Below the pieces are notes generated by a model. That model was not told the origin of the DNA and did not search any database. It saw only the letters and a list, made by a program, of their open reading frames with translations. A DNA stretch of 54,596 bases from Acidobacteriota bacterium (lineage in GTDB: Bacteria > Acidobacteriota > Terriglobia > Bryobacterales > Bryobacteraceae): NCBI GenBank assembly GCA_025354885.1, contig JANXLY010000389.1, forward strand, positions 1 to 54,596, written 5' to 3'. A program made the translations under genes and the position numbers. Of this stretch, positions 26,485 to 35,789 are shown in pieces; positions within the stretch are counted from its first letter, which is position 1; each line of letters opens with the position of its first letter.

Positions 26485-27284
26485 TGCACTTTCAACTCCT
26501 CAATTGCCTGATCCAGACGCAATTTCACGGTCGGATCAATACTCTCCTGACGAGCCAGCTTCTCAAAATTCGGCGTTGCCCTGCGCTCCCGAAACTCAAC
26601 CATCACATCAATCAACGCCAGTTGCATCAGCGGCGAATCCTGCATCGGCAAGGCTTCTACCATCGCCTGACGTACCTTCGGCCGGCTGCTGTATCTCCGC
26701 AATGCATCCGTCGCCGCCAGCCGCACGTCCACACTCGAATCACCGCGCAAAGTTTGAAGCAGCGCTCCTACTACCTCATCGTCTGGGTTGTCGAGACGCA
26801 CCGAATAGTTCACGCCCCGCAACCTCTCCACCGCACTCTGCTGCTGCAACAGGCTCATCGCCATCATGCTCCGCATCGTACGCAATTCTTCACGTAATTC
26901 TCCAATCTCAGATTTTGGTTTCACCCCTCCCCAAAACGTGCCGGCAAAAAAGCCACCGATTGCAAAAATCGCTGCCGCTGCCCAGCCGAGAGCAGGCTGC
27001 TTCCACCAGACACCCTTACTGATTCCCTCGCCACTCCACTCTGCGCTGCGAAGCGCCTTCGCTTCCCGTGTCAACATTGCTTCAAAATCTTGTCGGAAAT
27101 ACGCACTCGGCATTGCCGCCGGCAATTTCCCCAACTTTTCCCACAATTCGATTTCTCCTTTGCAGGTCTCACACTCTTCCACATGTGCAGCAAAACTTTC
27201 ACTCTCCCGCACGCTCAGCCGCTTCTCAAGGTAAGCCGCAAGCTGCCGCTCCCCCGTCGCACAAAAACTGGATTCCCTCATCAT
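26481..27284 (-). CDS. Zinc-finger anti-sigma factor with HEAT-repeat-like periplasmic domain
   Basis: Starting at the ATG at 27284, which overlaps the sigma stop TGA, the protein has 267 residues. The N terminus carries the zinc-binding anti-sigma motif H34-xxx-C38-xx-C41. A single transmembrane helix lies near 100-120 (GWAAAAIFAIGGFFAGTF). A short coiled coil follows, then two or three HEAT-like helix pairs (about 165-265, with SSVDVRLAATDALRRYS and SPLMQLALIDVMVEF). It should hold the sigma factor at the membrane until a signal reaches the outer domain. The upstream in-frame ATG at 27374 lies inside sigma coding DNA and is unlikely. Confidence 0.85.
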   Translation of the reverse strand: MMRESSFCATGERQLAAYLEKRLSVRESESFAAHVEECETCKGEIELWEKLGKLPAAMPSAYFRQDFEAMLTREAKALRSAEWSGEGISKGVWWKQPALGWAAAAIFAIGGFFAGTFWGGVKPKSEIGELREELRTMRSMMAMSLLQQQSAVERLRGVNYSVRLDNPDDEVVGALLQTLRGDSSVDVRLAATDALRRYSSRPKVRQAMVEALPMQDSPLMQLALIDVMVEFRERRATPNFEKLARQESIDPTVKLRLDQAIEELKVQ

Positions 27285-27850
27285 TCGCTTCTCCCTTCGA
27301 GTAAATTCAGATAGGTCTCCCGCAAACTCGTCAGTGCCCGGTGCAGCCGAACCCGCGCCGCAACCGTCTCGCAACCCAGAATTTCTGCAATTTCTTCATG
27401 CCGCAATTCCTGAAATCGCGCCATCACCACAATTTCCCGCTTCGATGGGGGCAGCATTCCCAATGCTTTATGCAGCAGCGCCGCTTTCTGCTTCTCTTCC
27501 ACCGGGAAACTGGCAGGGGCCGGCGCATCCCAACCCTCTTCCCACTCCACTTCAAAACGCTTCTTCCGCCAATAATCCATCTGCAGGTTCCGCACAATCG
27601 AATACATCCACGCCTGAAAACTGTGCCCATCCTTGAAGCTGCTGCGAAAACGCAACACCCGACAGAACCCTTCCTGTACCAGATCTTCACTCAATTGCCG
27701 GTCCTGATTCATCCGCCAGCAATAGCGAAACAGCTTCTCGCCATGACGATCAAAAAGTTCGCTCAGCGGCAACACATCCCCTTCACGCACCCGCACCATC
27801 AGAGCTTCATCGCTCTCCGCTTCCGCGTTTGTGTTGAGTTTGACCTGCAA
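27281..27850 (-). CDS. ECF RNA polymerase sigma factor
   Basis: The 189-residue protein has region 2 (about 20-90: FDRHGEKLFRYCWRM, QLSEDLVQEGFCRVLRF, FQAWMYSIVRN---DYWRK) and region 4 (about 125-180: LPPSKREIVVMARFQELRHEEIAEILG, then ARVRLHRAL), as in ECF sigma-70 factors. It directs RNA polymerase to stress- or envelope-related promoters. Its stop overlaps the start of the zinc-finger anti-sigma gene. The serine hydrolase gene ends 43 bp upstream on the same strand, so the operon may begin in that short gap. A typical ECF autoregulatory promoter could not be defined with confidence. Confidence 0.93.
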   Translation of the reverse strand: MQVKLNTNAEAESDEALMVRVREGDVLPLSELFDRHGEKLFRYCWRMNQDRQLSEDLVQEGFCRVLRFRSSFKDGHSFQAWMYSIVRNLQMDYWRKKRFEVEWEEGWDAPAPASFPVEEKQKAALLHKALGMLPPSKREIVVMARFQELRHEEIAEILGCETVAARVRLHRALTSLRETYLNLLEGRSE

Positions 27851-27893
27851 TGTCCCTGCGCCTACTTTTTCTTACGCCTCGCAGGACGAAGTG

Positions 27894-28994
27894 TTACCGC
27901 ACGGCGTCAGTTTTCGCATTCACAATCTGAAATGCCTGCCGTGAAATGGGCAGCCGATTATCTACCCCCTCCAGATTCGTCAGCCAAACAAACGCAAATT
28001 GCTGATCCGGCCGCAAGTACAGGATCGTGCTCGTCCCCTGTTGCCCACCCGTGTGATAAACCTCGCGGTCCCCTTCAGGGCTCCTCGCCAGACTCCACCC
28101 CAATCCGTAGCCTGTAATCTTGCCCGACTTCAGTCTCCCCGAACTCCACATCAGATCAATCGTTTCTGACTTTAACAGTCGTTGTCGGAATATCCCCTCG
28201 CTGAATCGCAGCAAATCATCCACCGTCGATACATACCCACCACCCGGAATCTTCGCCGTGTTATCCGATACCGCGCAATCCTCAACTTCCCCAGTTGCGT
28301 TTTTGCGATACCCCTGAGCTCTCCGCAGCGAAATCCCCCTCCCGTTATCAGGAGCAGTTGAACACATCCCCACCGTGGCAAACACCTTGTCTTGCATCCA
28401 TTTTACGTAAGGCAATCCACTCGCCCCTTCGATCGCGCAGCCAACCAGACTGTAGCCATAGGTGCTGTACAGATACTTCGTGCCGGGCTCGTGCTCCAGC
28501 GGATCCGCCGCAAATTTCCTTAGCGATTCTGCCACCGAAGAAAAATGAATGCTATTGTTTGCATCCTCCGGATCTTGTGTCTTGTAACTCCGGATCCCCC
28601 CCAAATGTCCCAGCAATTGCCCCAAGTGAATTGCCGGATACTTCAAAGGGAAAGCTGGACAGTACTTCCGCACTTCGTCGTTCAACGTAAGCCGCTTCAT
28701 TTCGACAAGTTGCAGCAGTCCAACTGCAGTCATCGGTTTCGAGATCGAGGCCAGCCGGAACGGAGTGTCCCGCTTCACCGTTCGCCCACTCTTCAGATCT
28801 GCAATCCCGCTCGCCTTGTTCCAGATCACTTCACCGCGATAATACACAGCCGCTGCATAACCAGGAATCTTCAGCCTCTGCTTCTCACTATCAAGCAAAC
28901 GCCCAAGCGCAGCAAAATCCTGCCCAAGGCAGGCAACCGCCCAGAACTCAAGCGCTAATAAATGAAGAAAAACTAAGGTAATTAATCTCAACAT
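27894..28994 (-). CDS. Exported class C beta-lactamase-family serine hydrolase
   Basis: The 366-residue protein has a signal peptide (hydrophobic 4-22). The serine hydrolase active site is S83-I-S-K86 in RLASISKPMTAVGLLQL. A second motif, YSTYGYSLVG, takes the place of the catalytic YxN, and HTGGQQGTS is the KTG-type box. This family includes D-alanyl-D-alanine carboxypeptidases, esterases and true beta-lactamases; sequence alone does not tell which. It acts in the periplasm or outside. Antibiotic resistance should not be assumed. It lies between the CpaE-like gene and the ECF sigma operon, all leftward. Confidence 0.88.
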   Translation of the reverse strand: MLRLITLVFLHLLALEFWAVACLGQDFAALGRLLDSEKQRLKIPGYAAAVYYRGEVIWNKASGIADLKSGRTVKRDTPFRLASISKPMTAVGLLQLVEMKRLTLNDEVRKYCPAFPLKYPAIHLGQLLGHLGGIRSYKTQDPEDANNSIHFSSVAESLRKFAADPLEHEPGTKYLYSTYGYSLVGCAIEGASGLPYVKWMQDKVFATVGMCSTAPDNGRGISLRRAQGYRKNATGEVEDCAVSDNTAKIPGGGYVSTVDDLLRFSEGIFRQRLLKSETIDLMWSSGRLKSGKITGYGLGWSLARSPEGDREVYHTGGQQGTSTILYLRPDQQFAFVWLTNLEGVDNRLPISRQAFQIVNAKTDAVR

Positions 28995-29024
28995 CGGGCC
29001 AAGCCAAGATATTCATCTTAGCCT

Positions 29025-30248
29025 TTAGCCCTTGCTTTCGCCATCAGAAATTGCCGCCAACCTCCCAACTCCAAACTTGAATAGGCCACTCAGCCCCTTC
29101 GCCTCTTGCTTCGCCTGCTTCGGCAATTCCGGCATGCTCCGCTCCAGCAAGGCATATCCCAACTTGTTGATCTGCTTTCCCAACTCCGTACTCGCAGAGA
29201 TCTCCTTCCCTTCCGCCATCGCCTGATTTACACCCCGATAATCGTTCGGAAAGCTCATCATCACCTTGGCCCCAAGCAGATTTTCAATCTCGCTCAGTTG
29301 CAGCAAGTCCGTTTTCGACTGACGGTTTAACAAAAAGTTCACTCTGTCTCCAAGATCAATCGCCTTCAGATAGTGGAATTTCTCTCGCGCCAGATGGAGA
29401 GACGGAATCTCGGGCGTGCACACCACAAAAATTTTCTTCGACTCTTTCATCACCTCAATCGCATACTTCTCCATGTTGCCCGATAAATCTACGCAGATCG
29501 CCTTGTAGTTCTTGCGCGCGTAATCGATCAGATCGCGAATCGCCGTGTCCGCAAGCCGCACTCCCGCTTGAATCCTGCCAGCATGCAATACATCCATTCG
29601 GCCTCTGGAACTTACCAGATTGGGCCACAACGCCTCGTCCATATTCGCTGCATGCTCGGCTGCATCGAGTATCGTGCGATCATTTTCCAGCTTCAGAAGA
29701 AATCGCACCAGGCCACTGTTCAGGTCCAGATCCAATAACAGGCAATTGCCTTCAGGCTGTCTCGCCATCGCAATCGCCGTGTTCACTGTCAGCGTTGTAG
29801 TTCCTGATCCGGGCTTTGATGGCAAGAAAGAGTAAACCAGATTCGTCTGCGCAGACGCCATCGGGCTCTTTTCAGCTGCATCTCGCACCCGAATTAGAAT
29901 CTCCGCCACTTCCTTCATTTCAAATGGCGAAGGCAGATATTCCCGAATCCCGATTTGCATCAATTTCATCAGGATCGAAGAATCCAGCGCATCATGAAAA
30001 GCCACAATCTGCAGCCCCGTAAACTCACCCTGCAAGAGCCGAACGATCTCAAAGCTTCGCTCCAGATCCTGAAGCCCCAGAAAGACAACTTGCGGTGCCA
30101 TGGTCCTCACCATCCGTAGCAACTCGTATTCGTGTGGATACTGTGGCAAATCTTTTACCACGGCAATGCCGCCCAGCTCCTGAAGCGCGCCGGTGAGATA
30201 ATCCGCGAGTTCTCGTTCGGGCCCGATCACGATACATCTAAGAACCAT
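29025..30248 (-). CDS. CpaE/TadZ-like ATPase with degenerate P-loop
   Basis: The product begins with a receiver-like fold (about 1-125: RCIVIGPERELADYL, VVFLGLQDLERSFEIVRLL, IREYLPSPFE) and continues with a MinD/ParA-type P-loop domain (about 135-380), the arrangement of CpaE/TadZ proteins that position type IVc (Tad) pili. The deviant Walker A reads K145-P-G-S-G-T-T-T: the first Lys is kept but the second, phosphate-binding Lys is Thr. The receiver-like part lacks clear phosphorylation residues. The start at 30248 has AGGA at a good distance; the in-frame codon at 30299 is less likely. No other tad genes are present, so the partners must be elsewhere. Confidence 0.8.
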   Translation of the reverse strand: MVLRCIVIGPERELADYLTGALQELGGIAVVKDLPQYPHEYELLRMVRTMAPQVVFLGLQDLERSFEIVRLLQGEFTGLQIVAFHDALDSSILMKLMQIGIREYLPSPFEMKEVAEILIRVRDAAEKSPMASAQTNLVYSFLPSKPGSGTTTLTVNTAIAMARQPEGNCLLLDLDLNSGLVRFLLKLENDRTILDAAEHAANMDEALWPNLVSSRGRMDVLHAGRIQAGVRLADTAIRDLIDYARKNYKAICVDLSGNMEKYAIEVMKESKKIFVVCTPEIPSLHLAREKFHYLKAIDLGDRVNFLLNRQSKTDLLQLSEIENLLGAKVMMSFPNDYRGVNQAMAEGKEISASTELGKQINKLGYALLERSMPELPKQAKQEAKGLSGLFKFGVGRLAAISDGESKG

Positions 30249-30342
30249 TGCTTTTTCCTCGTTACCGCCATTCCGGATTCTTCGTCCCCTCTGGGACATA
30301 ATCCGCTCTACGATTCTTATCGGTCTGCGTTAGCATTTCTCT

Positions 30343-30642
30343 ATGAAGAAATTGATGGAGATCACCTGCCCCTGCTGCGAGGCCAAGTTAAAGGTCGACA
30401 TCGTCACCGAGGCCGTCATCACCTACGAAGCCAAAAAGAAAGCGCCACCCATTGAAGATTTCGCCAAGGCTGTCCAAAATCTAAAAGGCGAAGCCGCCCG
30501 CCGCGATGCCGCTTTCGAGAAGAGCTTCGCCGCCACCAGGAATCAGGGCGAAGTACTCAATAAGAAATTCGACGAGCTCCTCAAACAGGCAAAGGCGGAC
30601 CCAAGTTCGGGCCCGCCTAAAAAACCTTTCGAGTTTGACTAA
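30343..30642 (+). CDS. Small protein with CPCC zinc-binding-like motif
   Basis: The 99-residue soluble protein starts MKKLMEIT and has a C9-P-C11-C12 cluster that could bind zinc together with residues from a partner. The remainder is highly charged and helical (residues 35-85), probably a coiled coil, ending in a Pro/Lys tail. A second in-frame ATG (30355) is possible. No family was recognised. It is divergent from the CpaE-like gene and convergent with metY, leaving only 3 bp between stops. The last third of the gene contains the putative metY terminator on the other strand. Confidence 0.65.
   Translation: MKKLMEITCPCCEAKLKVDIVTEAVITYEAKKKAPPIEDFAKAVQNLKGEAARRDAAFEKSFAATRNQGEVLNKKFDELLKQAKADPSSGPPKKPFEFD
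30594..30617 (-). terminator. Possible metY terminator inside the opposite gene
   Basis: GGCGGACCC and GGGCCCGCC form a 9-bp stem with one A-C mismatch and a 6-nt loop. On the minus strand, downstream of the metY stop, the hairpin is followed by TTTGCC. The T-run is short. The hairpin lies in the coding end of the small plus-strand protein gene, so one sequence would serve both. Confidence 0.35.
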
Positions 30643-30645
30643 GTT

Positions 30646-31944
<1,299 letters not shown>

Positions 31945-31950
31945 CTAACC

Positions 31951-32433
31951 CTATCTCTTGTATCCAAACTTTCTTAAAAGTCCCTGCCGCCACTCCACTC
32001 CCTCCGGCCCCTCCACTCCCAGTGGGCTTCCCCCATCAATTACCCCCAATACTCCACGCCCCTGCTCACTCTCAGCCACAATCACCTGCACCGGATTCGC
32101 CGTCGCACAAAACAACGTCACCACTTCGGGCACTTCCTTGATTCGCGACAGGATCTGAATCGGAAAACCCTTCCGCAAAAACACAAAAAACGTATGCCCA
32201 GCTCCCACTGCCTGCGCATTCTCAACTGCCGCCGCCTTCATCTCGGCATCATTGCCCTCCACGCGAATCAGACGATCTCCGGACGCCTCGCAAAACGCGA
32301 TCCCAAACTCCATCCCGGGGTTCGTATTGATGATCGCCTCATACAGATCTTCCACCGTCTTGATAAAGTGGCTCTGGCCAAAAATCAAATTCGCCCCCTC
32401 GGGGATACTGAGTTGAACGCTTTTTAGTTCCAT
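31951..32433 (-). CDS. Adenosine-specific kinase-like protein
   Basis: The 160-residue protein matches the small adenosine-specific kinase family (PF04008, formerly DUF355). Marks are IPEGANLIFGQSHFIKTVEDLYEA near the N terminus, FGIAFCEASGDRLIR, GAGHTFFVFL in the middle, VTLFCATANPVQVIVAES and RGVLGVIDG--P-GVE in the second half. A member from an archaeon was shown to bind adenosine; the physiological reaction in bacteria is not settled. Pairing with MetY hints at salvage of adenosine from the methyl cycle (S-adenosylhomocysteine gives adenosine plus homocysteine). This is inference from neighbourhood. It starts 37 bp from the divergent TPR pseudogene. Confidence 0.85.
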   Translation of the reverse strand: MELKSVQLSIPEGANLIFGQSHFIKTVEDLYEAIINTNPGMEFGIAFCEASGDRLIRVEGNDAEMKAAAVENAQAVGAGHTFFVFLRKGFPIQILSRIKEVPEVVTLFCATANPVQVIVAESEQGRGVLGVIDGGSPLGVEGPEGVEWRQGLLRKFGYKR

Positions 32434-32470
32434 GCTGGTCTCTTACCTTATATCCTGAACCCAAGTGCCG

Positions 32471-32743
32471 ATGCGCCTTCTCCTGTTGTTCCAACTCCTC
32501 GCCGCCGACCCTCTCTTCCACTTGCACGACTACCAGCAGGCCGTACGTCTCGACCCCAAACTCCTCAGCGCCGCACTCTAACGCGCTCTCATTGCCCTCA
32601 ATCGCTCCAAAGAAGCCATCCCCCACCTCGAAATCGCCGCCCGTGCCAACATCGACAAGACCCTCTGGGCCGCCCTTGCCAACGCCTACCGCCTCACCGG
32701 TCGAAATCAAGATGCAGCAGTTGCGCTCCAAAGGTCCCGCTAA
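32471..32743 (+). pseudogene. TPR-protein remnant with in-frame stop
   Basis: From the ATG at 32471 the frame encodes a signal-peptide-like start (MRLLLLFQLLA) and a TPR-like helix (DYQQAVRLDPKLLSAAL). It then meets TAA at 32579-32581. The same frame continues with RALIALNRSKEAIPHLEIAA, LWAALANAYRLTGRNQDAAVAL and a stop at 32741-32743, again TPR-like helices. About 36 residues before and 53 after the stop read as parts of one secreted TPR protein, but it is far shorter than a normal one, so internal deletion is likely as well. The permease gene starts 19 bp downstream. Confidence 0.6.
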
Positions 32744-32762
32744 CCCTCTATCCTGAATAAGG

Positions 32763-33572
32763 ATGAATGGTCTTCCTGGCTTTGGCTTTCTACGAAATCT
32801 CATTGAGCGCCGCAGCCTCCTCTACCAAATGGTGCGCCGCGACTTCGAGCGCCGCTATGTCGGTTCGATGGGTGGCTGGCTCTGGGGTCTATTGCAGCCC
32901 CTCGTCCTGTTATTGAGCTGGACCTTCGTTTTTCATGTCTGCCTCAAGATGGGAGTTCCCCCCGGTCAGGGCACCAGCAGTTACACTATTTTCCTCTTTA
33001 CCGGCTATCTCCCCTGGATGCTCTTTCAGGAAACAATTACCCGCAGCTCCACTTCACTCCTTGAACATTCCAATCTCATCACCAAAACCGTCTTTCCCAG
33101 CGAAATCATCCCCGTTAGCGTATTCTTCTCCTCACTGATCAACCACGCCCTCACCTTCCTCATCGCCATCGTCGCTGTTGTCTTCTTCGATGGCGGCATC
33201 AGCCCCTATGCCTGGTTCCTGCCCTTCTACATAGTTCTGCTTGGGCTCTTTTCCGTCGGCCTCTCCTGGATGGTCGCAGCCTTCCAGGTCTACCTCCGCG
33301 ACACTGCCCAGGTCGTTACCGTAATCCTCAGTCTCTGGTTCTGGATCACGCCCATCTTCATTGACATCGAACAAATTCCCCAACGCTTCCGCTTTCTCCC
33401 TGCTCTAAATCCCTTGTCCTTTCTCGTCCGCGCCTATCGTGATCGCATGCTGACCCACCGCATGCCAGACTGGCAGGAATTCGCCCTCCTCGCCCTCTGG
33501 GCTTGCACTGCATTCTTAGCCGGTGGATTAATCTTCAAACAACTCAAGAAAGGCTTTGCTGACGTTTTATGA
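32763..33572 (+). CDS. ABC-2 type transporter permease (polysaccharide export type)
   Basis: The 269-residue integral membrane protein has six hydrophobic helices and the N-terminal signature LLYQMVRRDFERRYVGS-GGWLWGLLQP, typical of Wzm/TagG/KpsM permeases that export polysaccharides or glycolipids. The second half shows LSWMVAAFQVYLRDTAQVV and WFWITPIFIDIEQIP--F--LPALNPLSFLVRAYRD, also diagnostic. These permeases need an ABC ATPase partner (Wzt/TagH type), yet none is adjacent; the next gene, overlapping in an ATGA, is a dehydrogenase. No clear ribosome binding site precedes the chosen ATG. The substrate cannot be told. Confidence 0.88.
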   Translation: MNGLPGFGFLRNLIERRSLLYQMVRRDFERRYVGSMGGWLWGLLQPLVLLLSWTFVFHVCLKMGVPPGQGTSSYTIFLFTGYLPWMLFQETITRSSTSLLEHSNLITKTVFPSEIIPVSVFFSSLINHALTFLIAIVAVVFFDGGISPYAWFLPFYIVLLGLFSVGLSWMVAAFQVYLRDTAQVVTVILSLWFWITPIFIDIEQIPQRFRFLPALNPLSFLVRAYRDRMLTHRMPDWQEFALLALWACTAFLAGGLIFKQLKKGFADVL

Positions 33573-34564
33573 AAGTTGCATTTTTCAGCGCTCATGATTT
33601 CGACAAGGGGGCCTTTGATGCTTACAACGCGCGTAAGGGCCATACGCTTGAATACCTGACGCCCCACCTCAATCTCGATACAGCGAGCCTCGCCGCAGGC
33701 CACGATTGCGTTTGTGTTTTTGTCAACGACACTCTTAGTGCCCCTGTCATCGAAAAACTCGCCGGCCTTGGCATCACGCTAATCGCCGCCCGCAGTGCCG
33801 GTTTCAATCACATCGAAATCGAAGCCGCAAAGAAATTCGGCATCGCCGTCGTCCGCGTCCCGGCCTATTCACCCTTCGCGGTTGCGGAGCACGCTGTTGC
33901 GATGATCCTCACCCTCAACCGCAAAACACACCTCGCCTACAATCGCGTGCGCGAAGGCAACTTTGCCCTCACCGGCCTTCTCGGCTTCGACCTCCACGGC
34001 AAAACCATCGGCGTCATCGGCACAGGGAAAATCGGCCAGGTCTTCGCTAAAATCATGATCGGCTTCGGAGCCGAAGTCCTGGCCTACGACGTCGCCCCCA
34101 ATGTCAGCGTCCGTGAGATGGGCGTCAGCTACCAGCCCCTCGCCGATGTCTTGCGCAAGAGCGACATCGTAAGTCTCCATTGTCCGTTGCTCCAGCAAAC
34201 CCACCACATGATCAACGCCGATTCTCTCGCCCGCATGAAGCCAGGCGCGATGCTCATCAATACCTCACGCGGCGGTCTCGTCGATACCCCCGCAGTGATC
34301 GATGCCCTCAAGTCGGGCCACCTCGGCGCGCTTGGTCTTGATGTTTACGAAGAAGAAGCCGAGCTCTTCTTTGAAGATCTCAGCGGCAAGGTTTTGCAGG
34401 ACGACGTCTTCGCTCGCCTGCTCACTTTCTCAAACGTCCTCATTACCGGGCATCAGGCCTTCTTTACTACAGAAGCCCTGCAGGGCATCGCCATGACCAC
34501 CCTTGATAGCATTAGCGATTTCGAACAAACCGGCGATTCCAAAAATCGCATCCGCGGCAAATAG
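33569..34564 (+). CDS. D-2-hydroxyacid dehydrogenase (D-lactate dehydrogenase type)
   Basis: The 331-residue NAD-dependent enzyme should interconvert a 2-keto acid, probably pyruvate, and the D-2-hydroxyacid. The substrate domain shows IAARSAGFNHIEIEAAKKFGI and VPAYSPFAVAEHAVAM. The NAD domain has the GTGKIG motif (about 151-156). Catalytic residues appear as the Arg in NTSRGGLVDT, a Glu in LDVYEEEAELFFED and the His in ITGHQAF. This pattern (YEEEA, FFED) is that of fermentative D-lactate dehydrogenase LdhA. Its ATG overlaps the permease stop. The lactate might be re-oxidised by an enzyme like the FAD oxidase at 19707, but the two loci are unlinked. Confidence 0.92.
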   Translation: MKVAFFSAHDFDKGAFDAYNARKGHTLEYLTPHLNLDTASLAAGHDCVCVFVNDTLSAPVIEKLAGLGITLIAARSAGFNHIEIEAAKKFGIAVVRVPAYSPFAVAEHAVAMILTLNRKTHLAYNRVREGNFALTGLLGFDLHGKTIGVIGTGKIGQVFAKIMIGFGAEVLAYDVAPNVSVREMGVSYQPLADVLRKSDIVSLHCPLLQQTHHMINADSLARMKPGAMLINTSRGGLVDTPAVIDALKSGHLGALGLDVYEEEAELFFEDLSGKVLQDDVFARLLTFSNVLITGHQAFFTTEALQGIAMTTLDSISDFEQTGDSKNRIRGK

Positions 34565-34567
34565 TCT

Positions 34568-35008
34568 CTAGCGCCCAAGCACCAACACCGACACCGTTCG
34601 CTCCACCGGCGGCAGACAGATCACATCGCTACAAGCCTGGTAGCGCGCAATCAAGTTCACCTGCTTTCCTGCCGCTCCCACCGGCTTGCCCCATTTGAGC
34701 GGAACCTCAAAATCCACACTCCCGCTAAAGGTCTCGACATCCACCTCAAAGGTCGCATCCCGCTTCACATCAGGCTTTGGCTGCGCAACCTCACCGAGAG
34801 TCACAAGCCCATCCTCCACCACCCGAATCTTGGTCCGTATCGGCCCGCCCTTAGGCGTCGTCAGCGAGTAGAGGTGATATCCGGAATCAATATCCGCATG
34901 CAGTCGCAACATCGTCGGCGAACTTGCAAACAGGCTCCAGTGCACTGGGTTCAGATTCGGCGCAAACCCAAGCAGCGCCCCGCCTACCAGCAAAATCAGG
35001 AGTTTCAT
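34568..35008 (-). CDS. Stand-alone DsbD alpha-domain-like periplasmic protein
   Basis: Starting at the ATG at 35008, which follows the DUF1223 stop by 4 bp, the protein has 146 residues with a signal peptide (1-16). The rest matches the N-terminal immunoglobulin-like domain of DsbD, including HLYSLTTPKGGP, the central strand residues VDFEVPLKW and the ARYQACSDVICLPP segment with C126 and C131, the redox pair. The membrane and thioredoxin domains of full DsbD are absent. It probably passes electrons to a periplasmic partner, likely the co-transcribed DUF1223 protein. The membrane electron donor would have to be encoded elsewhere; the MauE-thioredoxin protein at 2384 is a candidate. Confidence 0.78.
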   Translation of the reverse strand: MKLLILLVGGALLGFAPNLNPVHWSLFASSPTMLRLHADIDSGYHLYSLTTPKGGPIRTKIRVVEDGLVTLGEVAQPKPDVKRDATFEVDVETFSGSVDFEVPLKWGKPVGAAGKQVNLIARYQACSDVICLPPVERTVSVLVLGR

Positions 35009-35012
35009 TTCT

Positions 35013-35741
35013 CTACATCCTCTGCTGAGCAATGCCCAGCACCCTTCCCGTCGCCCGATCCTGCACAAACGCCACTACTCGCAACCCATTCCCGCCCGCC
35101 CCTGCCGGGATCTTCAGCTCCACTTCCTTCGAGAATTCTCCACGGCCAACACTACCCACCACACTCAAACTCCGCACCACCGCCACATGCTTCAACGTCC
35201 GCCCAGTATTCTCGCCCTTACTCACTTGACTTTCAGCCGCGCTATCCGCAATCGCCACATAGATCGTCGCACCGCTCTTGCCAATCCCGGCCGGCTTCTC
35301 GATCATCACCCGCAGCTTCACACTATCGCCGTTCCGCGCCACATCCTTCAGCATCACTGGCAGCTTCTGACCTCGCAAAGCCTTCTCGATCGCCAGCTTC
35401 GCTTCAGCTTCATTGCTGCCCACAAACTCGCTCTGCCCATCCACCACCAACTGCGGCGTGTAAACTCCAGTCAACCCAAAATACTTCGCATATTCCCACT
35501 GCCGCTTTGTCAAACTCGCCGACGAAAACCGATCCTTCCAGCTTCCATCCCAATAATCCACATGCTCGCTCAGAACAATCAGGTCCGCCCCCGCAATAGG
35601 CTGCTTCTTGTCGAGCGATTCCAGCAGTCGGTCCGCCGGCGGGCAACTCGAACAGCCCTCCGACGTAAACAGTTCGAGTAAAACGGGCACTTGGGCATTC
35701 ATGCCAAGGCAACCCAGTAGCAAAACAACAGAAAACTTCAT
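35013..35741 (-). CDS. DUF1223 thioredoxin-fold periplasmic protein
   Basis: The 242-residue protein has a signal peptide (1-16) and a thioredoxin-like DUF1223 domain with the motif LLELFTSEGCSSCPPADRLL, giving a CxxC at C30/C33. A second conserved element is LSEHVDYWD, followed by YTPQLVVDGQSEFVGSN. The C-terminal third (about 150-242) is an all-beta extension. It should act in thiol-disulfide chemistry in the periplasm. It is 48 bp downstream of the SpoU methyltransferase gene and 4 bp upstream of the DsbD-alpha-like gene, so the last two genes of the clpB-led group look like a redox pair. Confidence 0.85.
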   Translation of the reverse strand: MKFSVVLLLGCLGMNAQVPVLLELFTSEGCSSCPPADRLLESLDKKQPIAGADLIVLSEHVDYWDGSWKDRFSSASLTKRQWEYAKYFGLTGVYTPQLVVDGQSEFVGSNEAEAKLAIEKALRGQKLPVMLKDVARNGDSVKLRVMIEKPAGIGKSGATIYVAIADSAAESQVSKGENTGRTLKHVAVVRSLSVVGSVGRGEFSKEVELKIPAGAGGNGLRVVAFVQDRATGRVLGIAQQRM

Positions 35742-35789
35742 AGCGATTCTTTCGCCTCCGATTGACCATTGCCAACAGCGTCAATAAAG

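Noticed and set aside
32339-32803. 154-codon minus-strand frame
   Set aside because: Overlaps the adenosine-kinase-like gene, the TPR remnant and the permease start on the wrong strand; Gly/Glu-rich shadow of the TPR frame.
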